A stretch of 33,130 nt of DNA from Nitrospirota bacterium. Lineage in GTDB: Bacteria; Nitrospirota; Thermodesulfovibrionia; Thermodesulfovibrionales; JdFR-85. The stretch is taken from the NCBI GenBank assembly GCA_013151495.1, contig JAADIE010000010.1, positions 1-33,130 on the forward strand. Reading direction: 5' to 3'. Every line of letters starts with the position of its first letter. Position 1 is the first letter of the stretch. Positions 19,941-28,312 of the stretch are shown one piece after another. A model generated the notes under the pieces. That model was not told the DNA's origin and ran no database searches. It saw nothing but the letters and a program-made list of their open reading frames with translations. A program made the translations under genes and the position numbers.

Positions 19941-20807
19941 TTATCTTTCTATTGTCAAGCTAAAGCTATAGAGGGCTTTTCCACCGTTTTTATCGTCTAT
20001 CTCTATCTGTACAGGGACTGTACCTGAAAAATCCTCAGGTACAGTCCAAATAACTACACCATTGTCAGCAATTTTCATACCTTCAGGACCTTTAATAATT
20101 CTATAAATAAGTCTGTCACCGTCAGGGTCGTATGCATTGATTTTATATCTGTAAAGCTGACCATCAAATTCAGGTGAACCCTCATCTATTATTTTGGGTG
20201 TAGAATTATATATCATTGTTTTTACAACAACCCTTTCTCCATAATCCTGTCCGTCATAGGGCGTTACAATCAGCTTGATTTGATCACCTCTTTCAGTCTC
20301 TGTGTCCAGATAGCTTTCATTACTCTTTAATTGCCCATTTAAAAACCACTTATATAAAATAGTAACATCATCGTTGTCCGGATCTTGTACCTTAACCTTA
20401 GCTCGTAAAGAATCTCCCTTTTTGGGGAATCTTGGTTCTATACCTGCATAAGTAATCACTGGTGGCGAGTTTACTATTTTAACTACATTTGTATAATAAG
20501 TTTTGTCATTGCTTTTTACCACTGCCTGCACTGTATCAGTTTTAGATAAGGTTGATGTATCAAGGCTCCACCCCTTATTATCAACCTCTATCCCATTGAC
20601 GAGCCATATTATTTCCTCCTCTTTCACAGGCACATCTGTAATTAATCTAATCTTGCTATTTATAGTAGCAGTCTCTGGCTCCAGACGGAATGAAGACTGG
20701 ACAGCTCTGGTAGTGCCTGCTCTTTCAGCCTTTTCACCGTCCTTTTTTGAGCAAGAGGCCAGCAGAATAAGCAGTACTGTTAGTATTGCAGCTACAATTC
20801 TGTTCAT
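19941..20807 (-). CDS. Ig/cadherin-like repeat lipoprotein of the pilus operon
   Basis: The 288-residue product has a lipobox (LLASC, cysteine at about 19), so it should be membrane anchored by lipid. The rest is beta-rich and holds about two to three Ig- or PKD-like units: IIWLVNGIEVDNKGW, then NSPPVITYAGIEPRFPKKGDSL with VQDPDNDDVTILYKWFLNG, then a C-terminal unit with AYDPDGDRLIYRIIKGPEGM and VPVQIEIDDKNGGKALYSF, the putative Ig fold of cadherin-like type. It begins 6 bases after the PilY1 stop, as the last gene of the operon, so it may help pilus or adhesin display. The specific role is unknown. Confidence 0.75.
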   Translation of the reverse strand: MNRIVAAILTVLLILLASCSKKDGEKAERAGTTRAVQSSFRLEPETATINSKIRLITDVPVKEEEIIWLVNGIEVDNKGWSLDTSTLSKTDTVQAVVKSNDKTYYTNVVKIVNSPPVITYAGIEPRFPKKGDSLRAKVKVQDPDNDDVTILYKWFLNGQLKSNESYLDTETERGDQIKLIVTPYDGQDYGERVVVKTMIYNSTPKIIDEGSPEFDGQLYRYKINAYDPDGDRLIYRIIKGPEGMKIADNGVVIWTVPEDFSGTVPVQIEIDDKNGGKALYSFSLTIER

Positions 20808-20813
20808 TTTCTC

Positions 20814-23800
20814 TTATGGAATCTCTTGGTTACGCCAGCCCTTTACCCCGCTGCGTAAAAGATAGGGTGTAATACTTTCCAGTTCCAGTATTGCACCAGT
20901 TGACTGCTGGGCAAATCCCTTGGTTGTACCAGTAGCGGTTATCTGTGCACTTACAGTAGATGGCATACCTTTACCAAGTTTTTTGACCCTTGCCACTACA
21001 TTGTCTGATGGTGGATTCTCTTTCTGTTCCTTAAAAACATACTTCTTATATGCCGTTCCTGTTTCATAATAAACAGCGTAAATATTACTGTCGCCACCAA
21101 CAGCACAGGGATTAGAGTTGGGAACAAAGGTAGTCCAGATCACCAGACCACCCAGCACCAGGGGTTTTGAAATAACCCTCTCTCCATCGTGGAACAGTGT
21201 CTGACCCACAAAATCAACTGTTTCTCCAAGATTTGCAAACTTCATAGTCCATCCGTCGCAACCATTAACTGCATTAATCAAACTGCCCCAGTTAGAAATT
21301 GTACCAGTTGTGCAGGTGTTGGTGACGCCACTAACAGTACCATCGGTTTTTACAACTGCCGTTGAAATGTCCAGTAAAGAACTGTATGTTGTAGTGCATT
21401 TTCCGTTCCAGCACCCATCCTTGATTGCATAAAAGGCTCCGGTGTCAGTCTGGTTCTTGTCGTTTGAACCCAGATATCGCCCTGTTCCAAAAAACACCCA
21501 TAGGTTGCCCCTGCTATCCATGGCTGCAGAAGGGGCTGAGGTTATCTGCTTAATTACATCTGCAGTTCCACCCACCGTATCCAGATCAACAACCGTCGAT
21601 AAGCTCCAGGATGCAGGATCGGTTAAAGAACCAGCTCCTGTAGTGAGTCTGAGAAGTCTGGATGTCCAGTTAGTTCCATCGTAAAAGTTTTCTCCCACAT
21701 AGATGACATCTGTATCTTTATCAAGGTCAACATCAACAGAAATTGGATTGGATAGGTAACTAATGGTCATGCCAGTTGAGATCTTCCAGTAGTTAGAATT
21801 TTCAGTCCATGTTTTTATAACACCATTAGCTCCTGAACTAATATCTAATATGAACACCTTACCTGCCTGAAAGTCAATTGGATTGGAGTTTATATCATAA
21901 TTTGCGGGACCATTACCAAAAACGGCAAACCATTTACAGCCGGTTGTACTACAGGTACGGACAATCGTGGGATAAGACATACTGAGTCCGAGCTCTGGAT
22001 CTGAAAATGTCCACAGCAATCTGGGGTTATCAGGGTCAGTTACATCAAGGGCAAAATACTCTGGTATCATGGTGTAAGTAGTTGAGCCAGAGGTCCATGT
22101 AATATCCTTTCCTCCATATCGCAGACCTCCTATCAGGATGGTTCCCCAGCCATTTGGATGGACAGCATCGCTGGTAAAAATCTTGACATCTGCAACCTTT
22201 GGCTTAAGATCAACATATGAAACATGATTGTATTCTGGAAGTGTAAGCCATTTAAGATGTGGCAAAACTGCCCTGGGAACAAAGGCCCATAGCTCCTCGC
22301 CAAGGGGTCTCCCACCGGTAGTACATTTATTGTTGGTATCCAGGGCCGTACAGAACTTATGGCTGCTTTCATCGTAAAAGCCTCCGTTGAAGGCATGAAG
22401 CATACCATCGTTAGCACCTACATAAACCACATTACGGCGATGTAGATATTTATAACGGAAAGCTGAGTAGCTCGTATCACCATAGAGCAGATCGTAATTT
22501 TCCTTTGGTGCTGCTACTACCGTTGGGGTTGAGTATATAATGTCACCCAGTTTCCATACCTTGGTGGTGCTATTTATAGTAATATCCCTTTTCCTATAAC
22601 CCGAAGGATGACCAGCATCAGTTGTTGTCAGGTCCGTCCCCCTTATCCATTGAATAATATTAGAAGCCTCAGTACTATCTGCTGCTCTTAGATATGGCTG
22701 TAAAAGAGAGGCATTCAATGTTGAGAAGTCTAACTTGGTAACGCCATCTAAGGTAGTAAAGATACTTCTGTCTGATGGATTTGTATTCCAGAGTGTCTTG
22801 CCAGCATCCCAAATGGTTTTTACATCATCAATCTTTACAGTTAAATCAGGTGTGTTTGAATCTGGAACACCATCACCATCGGCATCCTTGTACTTATCAA
22901 CTAAGGTACCCTGATCAGGATCAAATCTCATTTTTATTATATAATCGGCCGTCAGGTCTAAAGTGTCATCACTATCTGTATCTTCTCTAAGATTACCATA
23001 GGCATCAACAAATAATGCATGCATGTAGCCCAGCCACTTTCTCAACTCAGTTCCTTCAGTTTTTTCTGGATAAAAATATGCCTGATAAACAGCTCCCTCA
23101 CCAGAGCCACTTGTTGAGAGCACACTAACTGCTGTTCCGGAAGAGGCAGTTTTAATTATGTTTAAAACAGCGTTCATTATGGTATCTTTAATCTGTGCAG
23201 CATTCTGGGCATTTTGGAAGGTATCAGGAACTGAATCACCATTTGCATCCCAGTCCTCAGTTGAAGTGGGCAAACTTGTACAGGCGCTACCCCGACCCCA
23301 TCCACAATCATCCATATAACATGAATTCCAGGGATATCCGGATAGATTATCTGGCCAGGTCTTTGAAGTCATATCAAAGGATCCATACATGGCGACATTT
23401 TTTAATGATTGTTCACCCGTTCCACCCAGAAATAGACCAATAGTGTAGACAGCATCCACATTTATTGAGTCGCCAGTAGCTGAGTTTACAAATCCCTTAT
23501 GCATCTTATATGCAGGCACCACCGGGTCTGAAGAGGCATCTGGAAAACCATCAGCTATGTCACAGGATGGGGTGTTCCACTGGCCATCAGAAAGCAAAAT
23601 TACATAGTTCTTTGCACAGGGAACATAGTTACAGTTTATACCACCCTGTTCACATACATATAATGGATTACGCCAGAAATCGCCAGCACCACTCTGTGGT
23701 GTAAAGCCACCATACTGTGGTGTGTTCTGTGCATAATAATTAAGGGCATCCCACATGGCAGGACCGGTTGGCGTATAACCACTGGGTTGCGTTGAATTTA

Positions 23801-24575
23801 CATAGGTAATCAGGTTAAGATAGGGAAATTGATTGCTGGTTGAGTTGGCAGATGTGAAGTCGCCAATGTACACCTTTTCGGATCTTACGCCATTGTCACT
23901 ATAGAACATGGCCCCGATCCTTGGCCTTATAGTAAAATTCTTGAACTGAAATGCCAGGCCATCAAATACCCTCGACCAGGGCACCCTGACCCTTGCACCC
24001 CTGTAGGATAATAAAATACATCCACCCTCTGGATTTCCATCGCCATTGATATCCAGATTATCATTACATACCGTCCCAACCTTACCTGTAGCAGTATTTC
24101 CAGGCTGATTCCAGAGTTCAGGGTCACAATAATTTGAATCAAAAAGATGAGATCCTGTACAGGTAGCAGGAGTTCCACCAGTTATAGCCCATCTTAGCAG
24201 GTCGATTCTTGTCATATAGTACCAGTTCAATCTGTTACCAGAACATTGACCACTGATCCATGACCACCACCAGAAATAGGTTATTGTGCAGTTTTCTGGA
24301 GCACTGGTCTCTGTCCAGATATTATTTGAGTCCAGCTCATAAATTCTGTCAGGAACAAAATACCCCTCGTACAGCGTGTTAGGATCGTAATACCCCACAT
24401 AGGCGCTTCCACCCATACTTCCACTAACATCAACAACAAGTAAAATATTTGGCTGGGTTACTGTTGATGAGGCAAAGGGTGGTATCTGAACATAATCATT
24501 TAATGTCTGAGTATATGCCCTGGAAGCAAAGAGCATTATAATTAAGGCCAGTAGTGTAATTTTTACCTTTCCCAT
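20814..24575 (-). CDS. pilY1: PilY1-like type IV pilus tip adhesin / assembly factor
   Basis: The 1253-residue protein has a signal peptide (about 1-22), an N-terminal von Willebrand A domain with MIDAS motif DVSGS (D49, S51, S53), TGPAMWDAL and LSDGQW, and a C-terminal beta-propeller typical of PilY1 (YVGANDGMLHAFN, GEELWAFVPRAVLPHL). The propeller has a calcium loop near residue 950, DVDLDKDTDVIYVGE. More DxNxDG-like loops occur: DINGDGNPEGG, DANGDSVPD and DADGDGVPD. PilY1 proteins sit at the pilus tip, need minor pilins for assembly, and control retraction through calcium. AAGGAG precedes the ATG; it overlaps the preceding small gene by 13 bases. Confidence 0.92.
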   Translation of the reverse strand: MGKVKITLLALIIMLFASRAYTQTLNDYVQIPPFASSTVTQPNILLVVDVSGSMGGSAYVGYYDPNTLYEGYFVPDRIYELDSNNIWTETSAPENCTITYFWWWSWISGQCSGNRLNWYYMTRIDLLRWAITGGTPATCTGSHLFDSNYCDPELWNQPGNTATGKVGTVCNDNLDINGDGNPEGGCILLSYRGARVRVPWSRVFDGLAFQFKNFTIRPRIGAMFYSDNGVRSEKVYIGDFTSANSTSNQFPYLNLITYVNSTQPSGYTPTGPAMWDALNYYAQNTPQYGGFTPQSGAGDFWRNPLYVCEQGGINCNYVPCAKNYVILLSDGQWNTPSCDIADGFPDASSDPVVPAYKMHKGFVNSATGDSINVDAVYTIGLFLGGTGEQSLKNVAMYGSFDMTSKTWPDNLSGYPWNSCYMDDCGWGRGSACTSLPTSTEDWDANGDSVPDTFQNAQNAAQIKDTIMNAVLNIIKTASSGTAVSVLSTSGSGEGAVYQAYFYPEKTEGTELRKWLGYMHALFVDAYGNLREDTDSDDTLDLTADYIIKMRFDPDQGTLVDKYKDADGDGVPDSNTPDLTVKIDDVKTIWDAGKTLWNTNPSDRSIFTTLDGVTKLDFSTLNASLLQPYLRAADSTEASNIIQWIRGTDLTTTDAGHPSGYRKRDITINSTTKVWKLGDIIYSTPTVVAAPKENYDLLYGDTSYSAFRYKYLHRRNVVYVGANDGMLHAFNGGFYDESSHKFCTALDTNNKCTTGGRPLGEELWAFVPRAVLPHLKWLTLPEYNHVSYVDLKPKVADVKIFTSDAVHPNGWGTILIGGLRYGGKDITWTSGSTTYTMIPEYFALDVTDPDNPRLLWTFSDPELGLSMSYPTIVRTCSTTGCKWFAVFGNGPANYDINSNPIDFQAGKVFILDISSGANGVIKTWTENSNYWKISTGMTISYLSNPISVDVDLDKDTDVIYVGENFYDGTNWTSRLLRLTTGAGSLTDPASWSLSTVVDLDTVGGTADVIKQITSAPSAAMDSRGNLWVFFGTGRYLGSNDKNQTDTGAFYAIKDGCWNGKCTTTYSSLLDISTAVVKTDGTVSGVTNTCTTGTISNWGSLINAVNGCDGWTMKFANLGETVDFVGQTLFHDGERVISKPLVLGGLVIWTTFVPNSNPCAVGGDSNIYAVYYETGTAYKKYVFKEQKENPPSDNVVARVKKLGKGMPSTVSAQITATGTTKGFAQQSTGAILELESITPYLLRSGVKGWRNQEIP

Positions 24576-24889
24576 GGCTCCACTCCTTTTCTGGGAGTAA
24601 AAAAGATTGTATTTTTCTTACCCTCTTCACATCTTGATGAGTCAAGGGTAAACATCACCTCTTTTCCGACCAGCTGATCTATAACATCCTCCTTTTCTTT
24701 ATCTACTGAGTACTTAAATACCCTTTCACCACGGCAACTATCAGTCTTTACATCAATGGTAATCTCTTTTTTTTCAGGATGTACCTCTTTTACAATGCCA
24801 TAGAGCATCAAATTATCCAGGCCATATGTCTTTGTTGAAAATCCAAAAACAATGCCTACTATAATAAAAAAAAGTATGCTCCTTACCAT
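24563..24889 (-). CDS. small exported protein between pilX and pilY1, unknown family
   Basis: The 108-residue protein has a signal-peptide-like start (MVRSILFFIIVGIVFGFSTKTYG) and a beta-rich remainder with two cysteines, in DSCRGERVF and SSRCEEGKK, which could form a disulfide. It has the alternating pattern of a small OB- or barrel-like fold (GIVKEVHPEKKEITIDVKTD). A strong AAGGAGGG precedes the ATG. Its end overlaps pilY1 by 13 bases and it follows pilX by 12 bases, so it is translated with the pilus-tip genes. It is not a pilin: there is no pilin-type leader. I do not recognise a family. Confidence 0.8.
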   Translation of the reverse strand: MVRSILFFIIVGIVFGFSTKTYGLDNLMLYGIVKEVHPEKKEITIDVKTDSCRGERVFKYSVDKEKEDVIDQLVGKEVMFTLDSSRCEEGKKNTIFFTPRKGVEPWER

Positions 24890-24901
24890 TTAAACCCTCC
24901 T

Positions 24902-25435
24902 TTATTTGGGCACATATCTGTAAATTGACCCAACACGGGCCTCAGAGGATATGGCACCTGCCGAAATAGTGTTAATTCTATAAAACGCATAAAAACCGCT
25001 TGCACCACTTTTGCCAATACCTTCATAACCTGATGCAAACTCTATAGCGGTTCCACCTATCCTTTTGATATACATTTTATCGACATCAATATTTACAGCA
25101 ATATCATTTATATTTACCGTTATATCCGGGTTCACGGTAACAGAGTCAGTATTGTCAAAGGCCGTTGTTCTTAGTTCAGTAGCCAGAGTATTATCATTCA
25201 CTATACTTGCATATCCAGTTATGTTCTGGGTTCTCACAGCCTGATGAATTATTGGGATGGCTATTTCGGTTGCCGAATCAGCACCGGTAAAGGCCTTGCT
25301 CCGGAGTCGAATGTTTCCGGAAAGGATATTCTCGAGCCTGCTGGTGCTTAAAGCTGCCATCCCTATAACGGTAAGTACCACCAAAAGCAGCAAGGTGGTA
25401 ACCAATATATAACCCCTGTTTTCTCCAAGCATCAT
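24902..25435 (-). CDS. pilX: minor pilin PilX-like
   Basis: The 177-residue product has the short leader MMLGENRG followed by YILVTTLLLLVVLTVIGMAA, a pilin-type cleavage site and hydrophobic helix, and then NILSGNIRLRSKAFTGADSATEIA, the PilX N-domain pattern. Position +5 is threonine, not glutamate, as is often the case for PilX/GspK-type tip subunits. The ATG at 25435 is preferred because AGGAG stands 5 bases away; the longer frame to 25480 would add 15 residues and overlap pilW. The order pilW-pilX-(small)-pilY1 supports the assignment. Confidence 0.85.
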   Translation of the reverse strand: MMLGENRGYILVTTLLLLVVLTVIGMAALSTSRLENILSGNIRLRSKAFTGADSATEIAIPIIHQAVRTQNITGYASIVNDNTLATELRTTAFDNTDSVTVNPDITVNINDIAVNIDVDKMYIKRIGGTAIEFASGYEGIGKSGASGFYAFYRINTISAGAISSEARVGSIYRYVPK

Positions 25436-25443
25436 CTTAGCTC

Positions 25444-26412
25444 CTATTTGTTTCTGATCGTTATAACTTCCTGCCACCATCTTCGTCTGAATCCATCATT
25501 TGTAGCAGCATGAACTCTATTTTCTATTTGAGCCGGAGGATTTCCAAGGCCCCTGAAATCTGGATCCTCTCTATCTGTTCGGGCAAGTATATTTACCCTC
25601 ACGGCAATTATATTGGAAGGATCCGATACATTACCCCAGTTTATGAAGTCATTGCTATCGAAGTCATTATCGCCATCCTGGTCGTCATCAGCAGTAAGAA
25701 GCCCGTCACCATTAAGGTCTTCAGCAAAGGCAAGCTGAAAGTCCTCTATATCTTCAGCTATGGTGTCTGTATCAGAGGTGTTTGCACCCGTACAATTTAC
25801 CATATTGGCTGCTCGACGAATCCTTCTGAGATTTAAGGAGCCATCTACACAATATGTAACATCTTCAACGAGATAAACAGGCCTGCCAGCTGGAAAGGCC
25901 TGGTCTAGGCTTCTGTCAAGAGTCAGAGTATTACCTGTAATAGCTGTTATTTCAACAAAAGTAATTCCATCGATACTCAGGTATTTTCTGTCAGTGGTAT
26001 TAAGAACAATTCCTGATGTGTTTACCAGGTTTATACTATTACTTCCCATCGTAACGGCTGCAGCCAGTACACCAACCTGTCTAAAACCAGCTACAACAGT
26101 AATAGCATCGGTGGAGTCTGTTCGATCATTAACAACTATCCTGGATGTTCTACCATTTATTGAATCTATTGCCAGGTCTTCTGGTAGTCCAAATCCAGTA
26201 GCCCTGATATCATTTGCAATAATGTCCATTGCAATCCTCGACTGGGTATTTACCTCAGAAACCCCTTCCTGAGCGACATATGATCGGTTTTGAGCTATAT
26301 AGGTTGCATATGCAGCGATCACCAGCAACATGCTTGCTGCTAAAGCAACCAGCAACTCTATTAATGTATATCCAGCAGTTGAACCTCTTAATTTATAAAC
26401 CGGCACCTTCAT
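25444..26412 (-). CDS. pilW: minor pilin PilW-like
   Basis: The 322-residue pilin has leader MKVPVYKLRGSTAG then YTLIELLVALAASMLLVIAA, with E at +5 as in type IV pilins. The N-domain continues QSRIAMDIIANDIRATGFG, very typical of PilW. The C-domain has an aspartate-rich loop, DLNGDGLLTADDDQDGDND, likely to bind calcium. It overlaps pilV by 20 bases. It probably helps prime the pilus and hold PilY1 at the tip. Confidence 0.9.
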   Translation of the reverse strand: MKVPVYKLRGSTAGYTLIELLVALAASMLLVIAAYATYIAQNRSYVAQEGVSEVNTQSRIAMDIIANDIRATGFGLPEDLAIDSINGRTSRIVVNDRTDSTDAITVVAGFRQVGVLAAAVTMGSNSINLVNTSGIVLNTTDRKYLSIDGITFVEITAITGNTLTLDRSLDQAFPAGRPVYLVEDVTYCVDGSLNLRRIRRAANMVNCTGANTSDTDTIAEDIEDFQLAFAEDLNGDGLLTADDDQDGDNDFDSNDFINWGNVSDPSNIIAVRVNILARTDREDPDFRGLGNPPAQIENRVHAATNDGFRRRWWQEVITIRNK

Positions 26413-26872
26413 CCCACCTTATCGTATCAAATGTAACCGAATGATCGGCTCCGTTTCTGTCTTTCCAGCATGTTCTCAGGCGTATAATGGCTACATTACT
26501 TACTGCAGTATTGCAGGCAGCATTAATATTGGCACTACAGGTATTATTGTCCTGAGTAAGAGTCAAGTCGATACAGTTTTTTACAACCCACCAACGCCTG
26601 GTAAAGGATATTCCACCTGTGAGGGCTGCACTGCTCTGAGGCACATCTGTTCCAGAGGCAATTGAATCATAAGGAATTGTCTTTAAATCCTCAATCTTTG
26701 TCTGTGCAAGAACTGTGGCCACCCTTAATTCTCTACTGGCGGCATTTCCACCTACTGCTATATACTGCATTGCCATAACACCAAGTATCCCGAACAACAA
26801 AACCACAAGAGCGATCATGACCTCTATTAACGAAAACCCACTGTTATGCCTTATATAAGAAAGTATCTTCAT
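26393..26872 (-). CDS. pilV: minor pilin PilV-like
   Basis: The 159-residue pilin has the leader MKILSYIRHNSG then FSLIEVMIALVVLLFGILGV (E at +5) and the PilV-type RELRVATVLAQTKIEDLKTIPYD stretch. Two or more cysteines (NNTCSANINAACN) lie in the C-domain. It overlaps fimT by four bases (ATGA) and pilW by 20, so these pilins are translationally coupled. Confidence 0.9.
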   Translation of the reverse strand: MKILSYIRHNSGFSLIEVMIALVVLLFGILGVMAMQYIAVGGNAASRELRVATVLAQTKIEDLKTIPYDSIASGTDVPQSSAALTGGISFTRRWWVVKNCIDLTLTQDNNTCSANINAACNTAVSNVAIIRLRTCWKDRNGADHSVTFDTIRWDEGAGL

Positions 26873-27462
26873 CTTATCTCACTCCAGGAAACCACATTTT
26901 GATTGTTTTTGTCACCGTTCCATATGTATAAATCGATTTTTCCTGCAGCATTTGATAGCCTGACACAATAGGTGTATCCTCTGGTCGTCTGTTGAATATA
27001 AACAGAGCCTGGCCCCCCTGCTGATCCATCCGGATTAAATGTAAAAGAGACAGCGTTTGAAATGGTAGTTCCATTGGGGCCATTCGGAGGAGTTACCGAA
27101 AACTTATTGCTTCCCAAAACTATTTTGTCTCCATATCTATTGATAGCTATCATCTTTACAGAACCTGTACCAAAACCATCATCAGCATCAAGTAGATCTC
27201 CGTCTGCATTTCCATCAAACCCAACATAATAGGCCTGATTGTTATAGTCCATAATTACACGGTAAACACGATTCTCCTTTATTGCCATGGTTCTTGCTAA
27301 ACGCATGTTCTGCAACAAATCAGTGGCAGCTCTCCTGACCTTGTTTTTAGAAAAAAATGTATTTATACCCACCACTCCAAAGGTTAGCATTAAACCCACG
27401 ATTACAAAAACTATCAGGATTTCAATAAAAGTTACACCTTTGTTGTTCAGTCGCATTTTCAT
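26869..27462 (-). CDS. fimT: FimT/GspH-type pseudopilin
   Basis: The 197-residue product has MKMRLNNKG then VTFIEILIVFVIVGLMLTFG, a prepilin leader with E at +5, followed by the FimT-like RRAATDLLQNMRLARTMAIKENRVYRV. The GspH-like C-domain carries DGNADGDLLDADDG, a possible calcium loop. It is the first gene of the pilin run, 112 bases after tetR. There is no ribosome-binding site; ATG at 27456 is an alternative start. FimT-type proteins bind DNA in some competent species, but whether this one does is not visible here. Confidence 0.88.
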   Translation of the reverse strand: MKMRLNNKGVTFIEILIVFVIVGLMLTFGVVGINTFFSKNKVRRAATDLLQNMRLARTMAIKENRVYRVIMDYNNQAYYVGFDGNADGDLLDADDGFGTGSVKMIAINRYGDKIVLGSNKFSVTPPNGPNGTTISNAVSFTFNPDGSAGGPGSVYIQQTTRGYTYCVRLSNAAGKIDLYIWNGDKNNQNVVSWSEIR

Positions 27463-27474
27463 AAGTAAAAATTA

Positions 27475-27490
27475 AGCAAGTTTCATACCC
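27475..27490 (-). promoter_or_regulatory. candidate sigma54 (-24/-12) promoter for the minor-pilin operon
   Basis: On the minus strand GGGTATGAAACTTGCT has GG and GC separated by the required 10 bases and a perfect TTGCT -12 element; the -24 half (GGGTAT) departs from TGGCAC at several positions. Predicted start at about 27464, 2 bases before the fimT ATG. Confidence 0.4.
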
Positions 27491-27574
27491 GAGGTTAAAT
27501 GTCTCTAATCAGGCCTTCTTCAGGATTATCTTTGAAAAAAACTCTGTAGTTTTCTACACAATTTCTGTAATTGA

Positions 27575-28192
27575 TTACCCATGACCCTTACGATTCACAA
27601 CACCATGAAGAAATATATTTACATAGGTCTTTACAATTCTCGATTGCTCCCTGCTATTTATCATTCTACCCTGAAGAATAACCTCGGACAGAAAGTAGGA
27701 AAAGATCATTCCCAGAAAGGCCCTGGCACCTGTAAGGGCATCAAATTTTATTAAGACACCCTTTTTCTGGAGCTCTGAAAAGTATTTACCCAGTACATCT
27801 ATCAACTCTGAAATAAATCTGGAATAGATCACTTTAACTTTGTCCGGATATATATTCATCTCTGACAGCATTATCTTAACTAACCTCTCTCTTTCTTTCA
27901 ATGTATCAAGGAAGGCCAAACCAATTCCTAACAGTGCCTCCTCAGCCGAAAGTCTTTTAACCTTTGGGATTAAATCCCGAAGTTTTGGCAGAAAGCTGTA
28001 TTCCTTGAGCAGCTGCTCAAATAGCTGCTCCTTGGAGCCAAAGTGACGAAAAAGGGTAATCTCCGTTACCCCTGCCTTCCTGGCAATCTCTTTTGTAGTT
28101 GCCCCGAGGTAGCCTCTTCTTGATATTAATTCCAGGGCTGCCTTGAGTAAGGCCTCCCGTGTTTTTATACTGTCCTGACCTTTTTTTCTCAT
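27575..28192 (-). CDS. TetR/AcrR-family transcriptional regulator
   Basis: The 205-residue protein has the TetR helix-turn-helix near residues 27-47: TTKEIARKAGVTEITLFRHFGSKEQLF. The ligand-binding C-domain ends GMIFSYFLSEVILQGRMINS, hydrophobic and typical of small-molecule or lipid sensing. It is divergent from hisC and in line with the pilus operon, 112 bases ahead of fimT. An inverted repeat about 20 bases upstream is a likely autoregulatory site. Target unknown. Confidence 0.92.
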   Translation of the reverse strand: MRKKGQDSIKTREALLKAALELISRRGYLGATTKEIARKAGVTEITLFRHFGSKEQLFEQLLKEYSFLPKLRDLIPKVKRLSAEEALLGIGLAFLDTLKERERLVKIMLSEMNIYPDKVKVIYSRFISELIDVLGKYFSELQKKGVLIKFDALTGARAFLGMIFSYFLSEVILQGRMINSREQSRIVKTYVNIFLHGVVNRKGHG

Positions 28193-28211
28193 TCTAACTT
28201 TTTAATTTGTT

Positions 28212-28225
28212 AGTGATTGCTTACT
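28212..28225. promoter_or_regulatory. imperfect inverted repeat upstream of tetR (candidate TetR operator)
   Basis: AGTGA-TTGC-TTACT has inverted arms differing at one position, in the 120-base region between the divergent tetR and hisC genes. Placement 20 bases before the tetR ATG fits autorepression. Confidence 0.3.
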
Positions 28226-28274
28226 TTCTTAGTTTACTCAAAGGCTGAAAGGGGTTTCAAGCCTTTCAATTTTC

Positions 28275-28302
28275 TTGACAAAGAATTCTTCGTATTTATA
28301 TC
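28275..28302 (+). promoter_or_regulatory. sigma70-type promoter of hisC
   Basis: TTGACA (28275-28280) is followed after 16 bases by TATATC (28297-28302). The predicted start is near 28309, only about 4 bases before the hisC ATG at 28313, and no ribosome-binding site is visible. This suggests a nearly leaderless message. Confidence 0.5.
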
Positions 28303-28312
28303 CTTAGTAACT

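Noticed and set aside
23195-23704. Plus-strand open frames inside pilY1
   Set aside because: They are rich in H, Q and P with no ribosome-binding sites; they are shadows of the PilY1 codons.
28217-28312. Longer start for hisC
   Set aside because: The extra 32 residues are not HisC-like and include the TTGACA promoter element.
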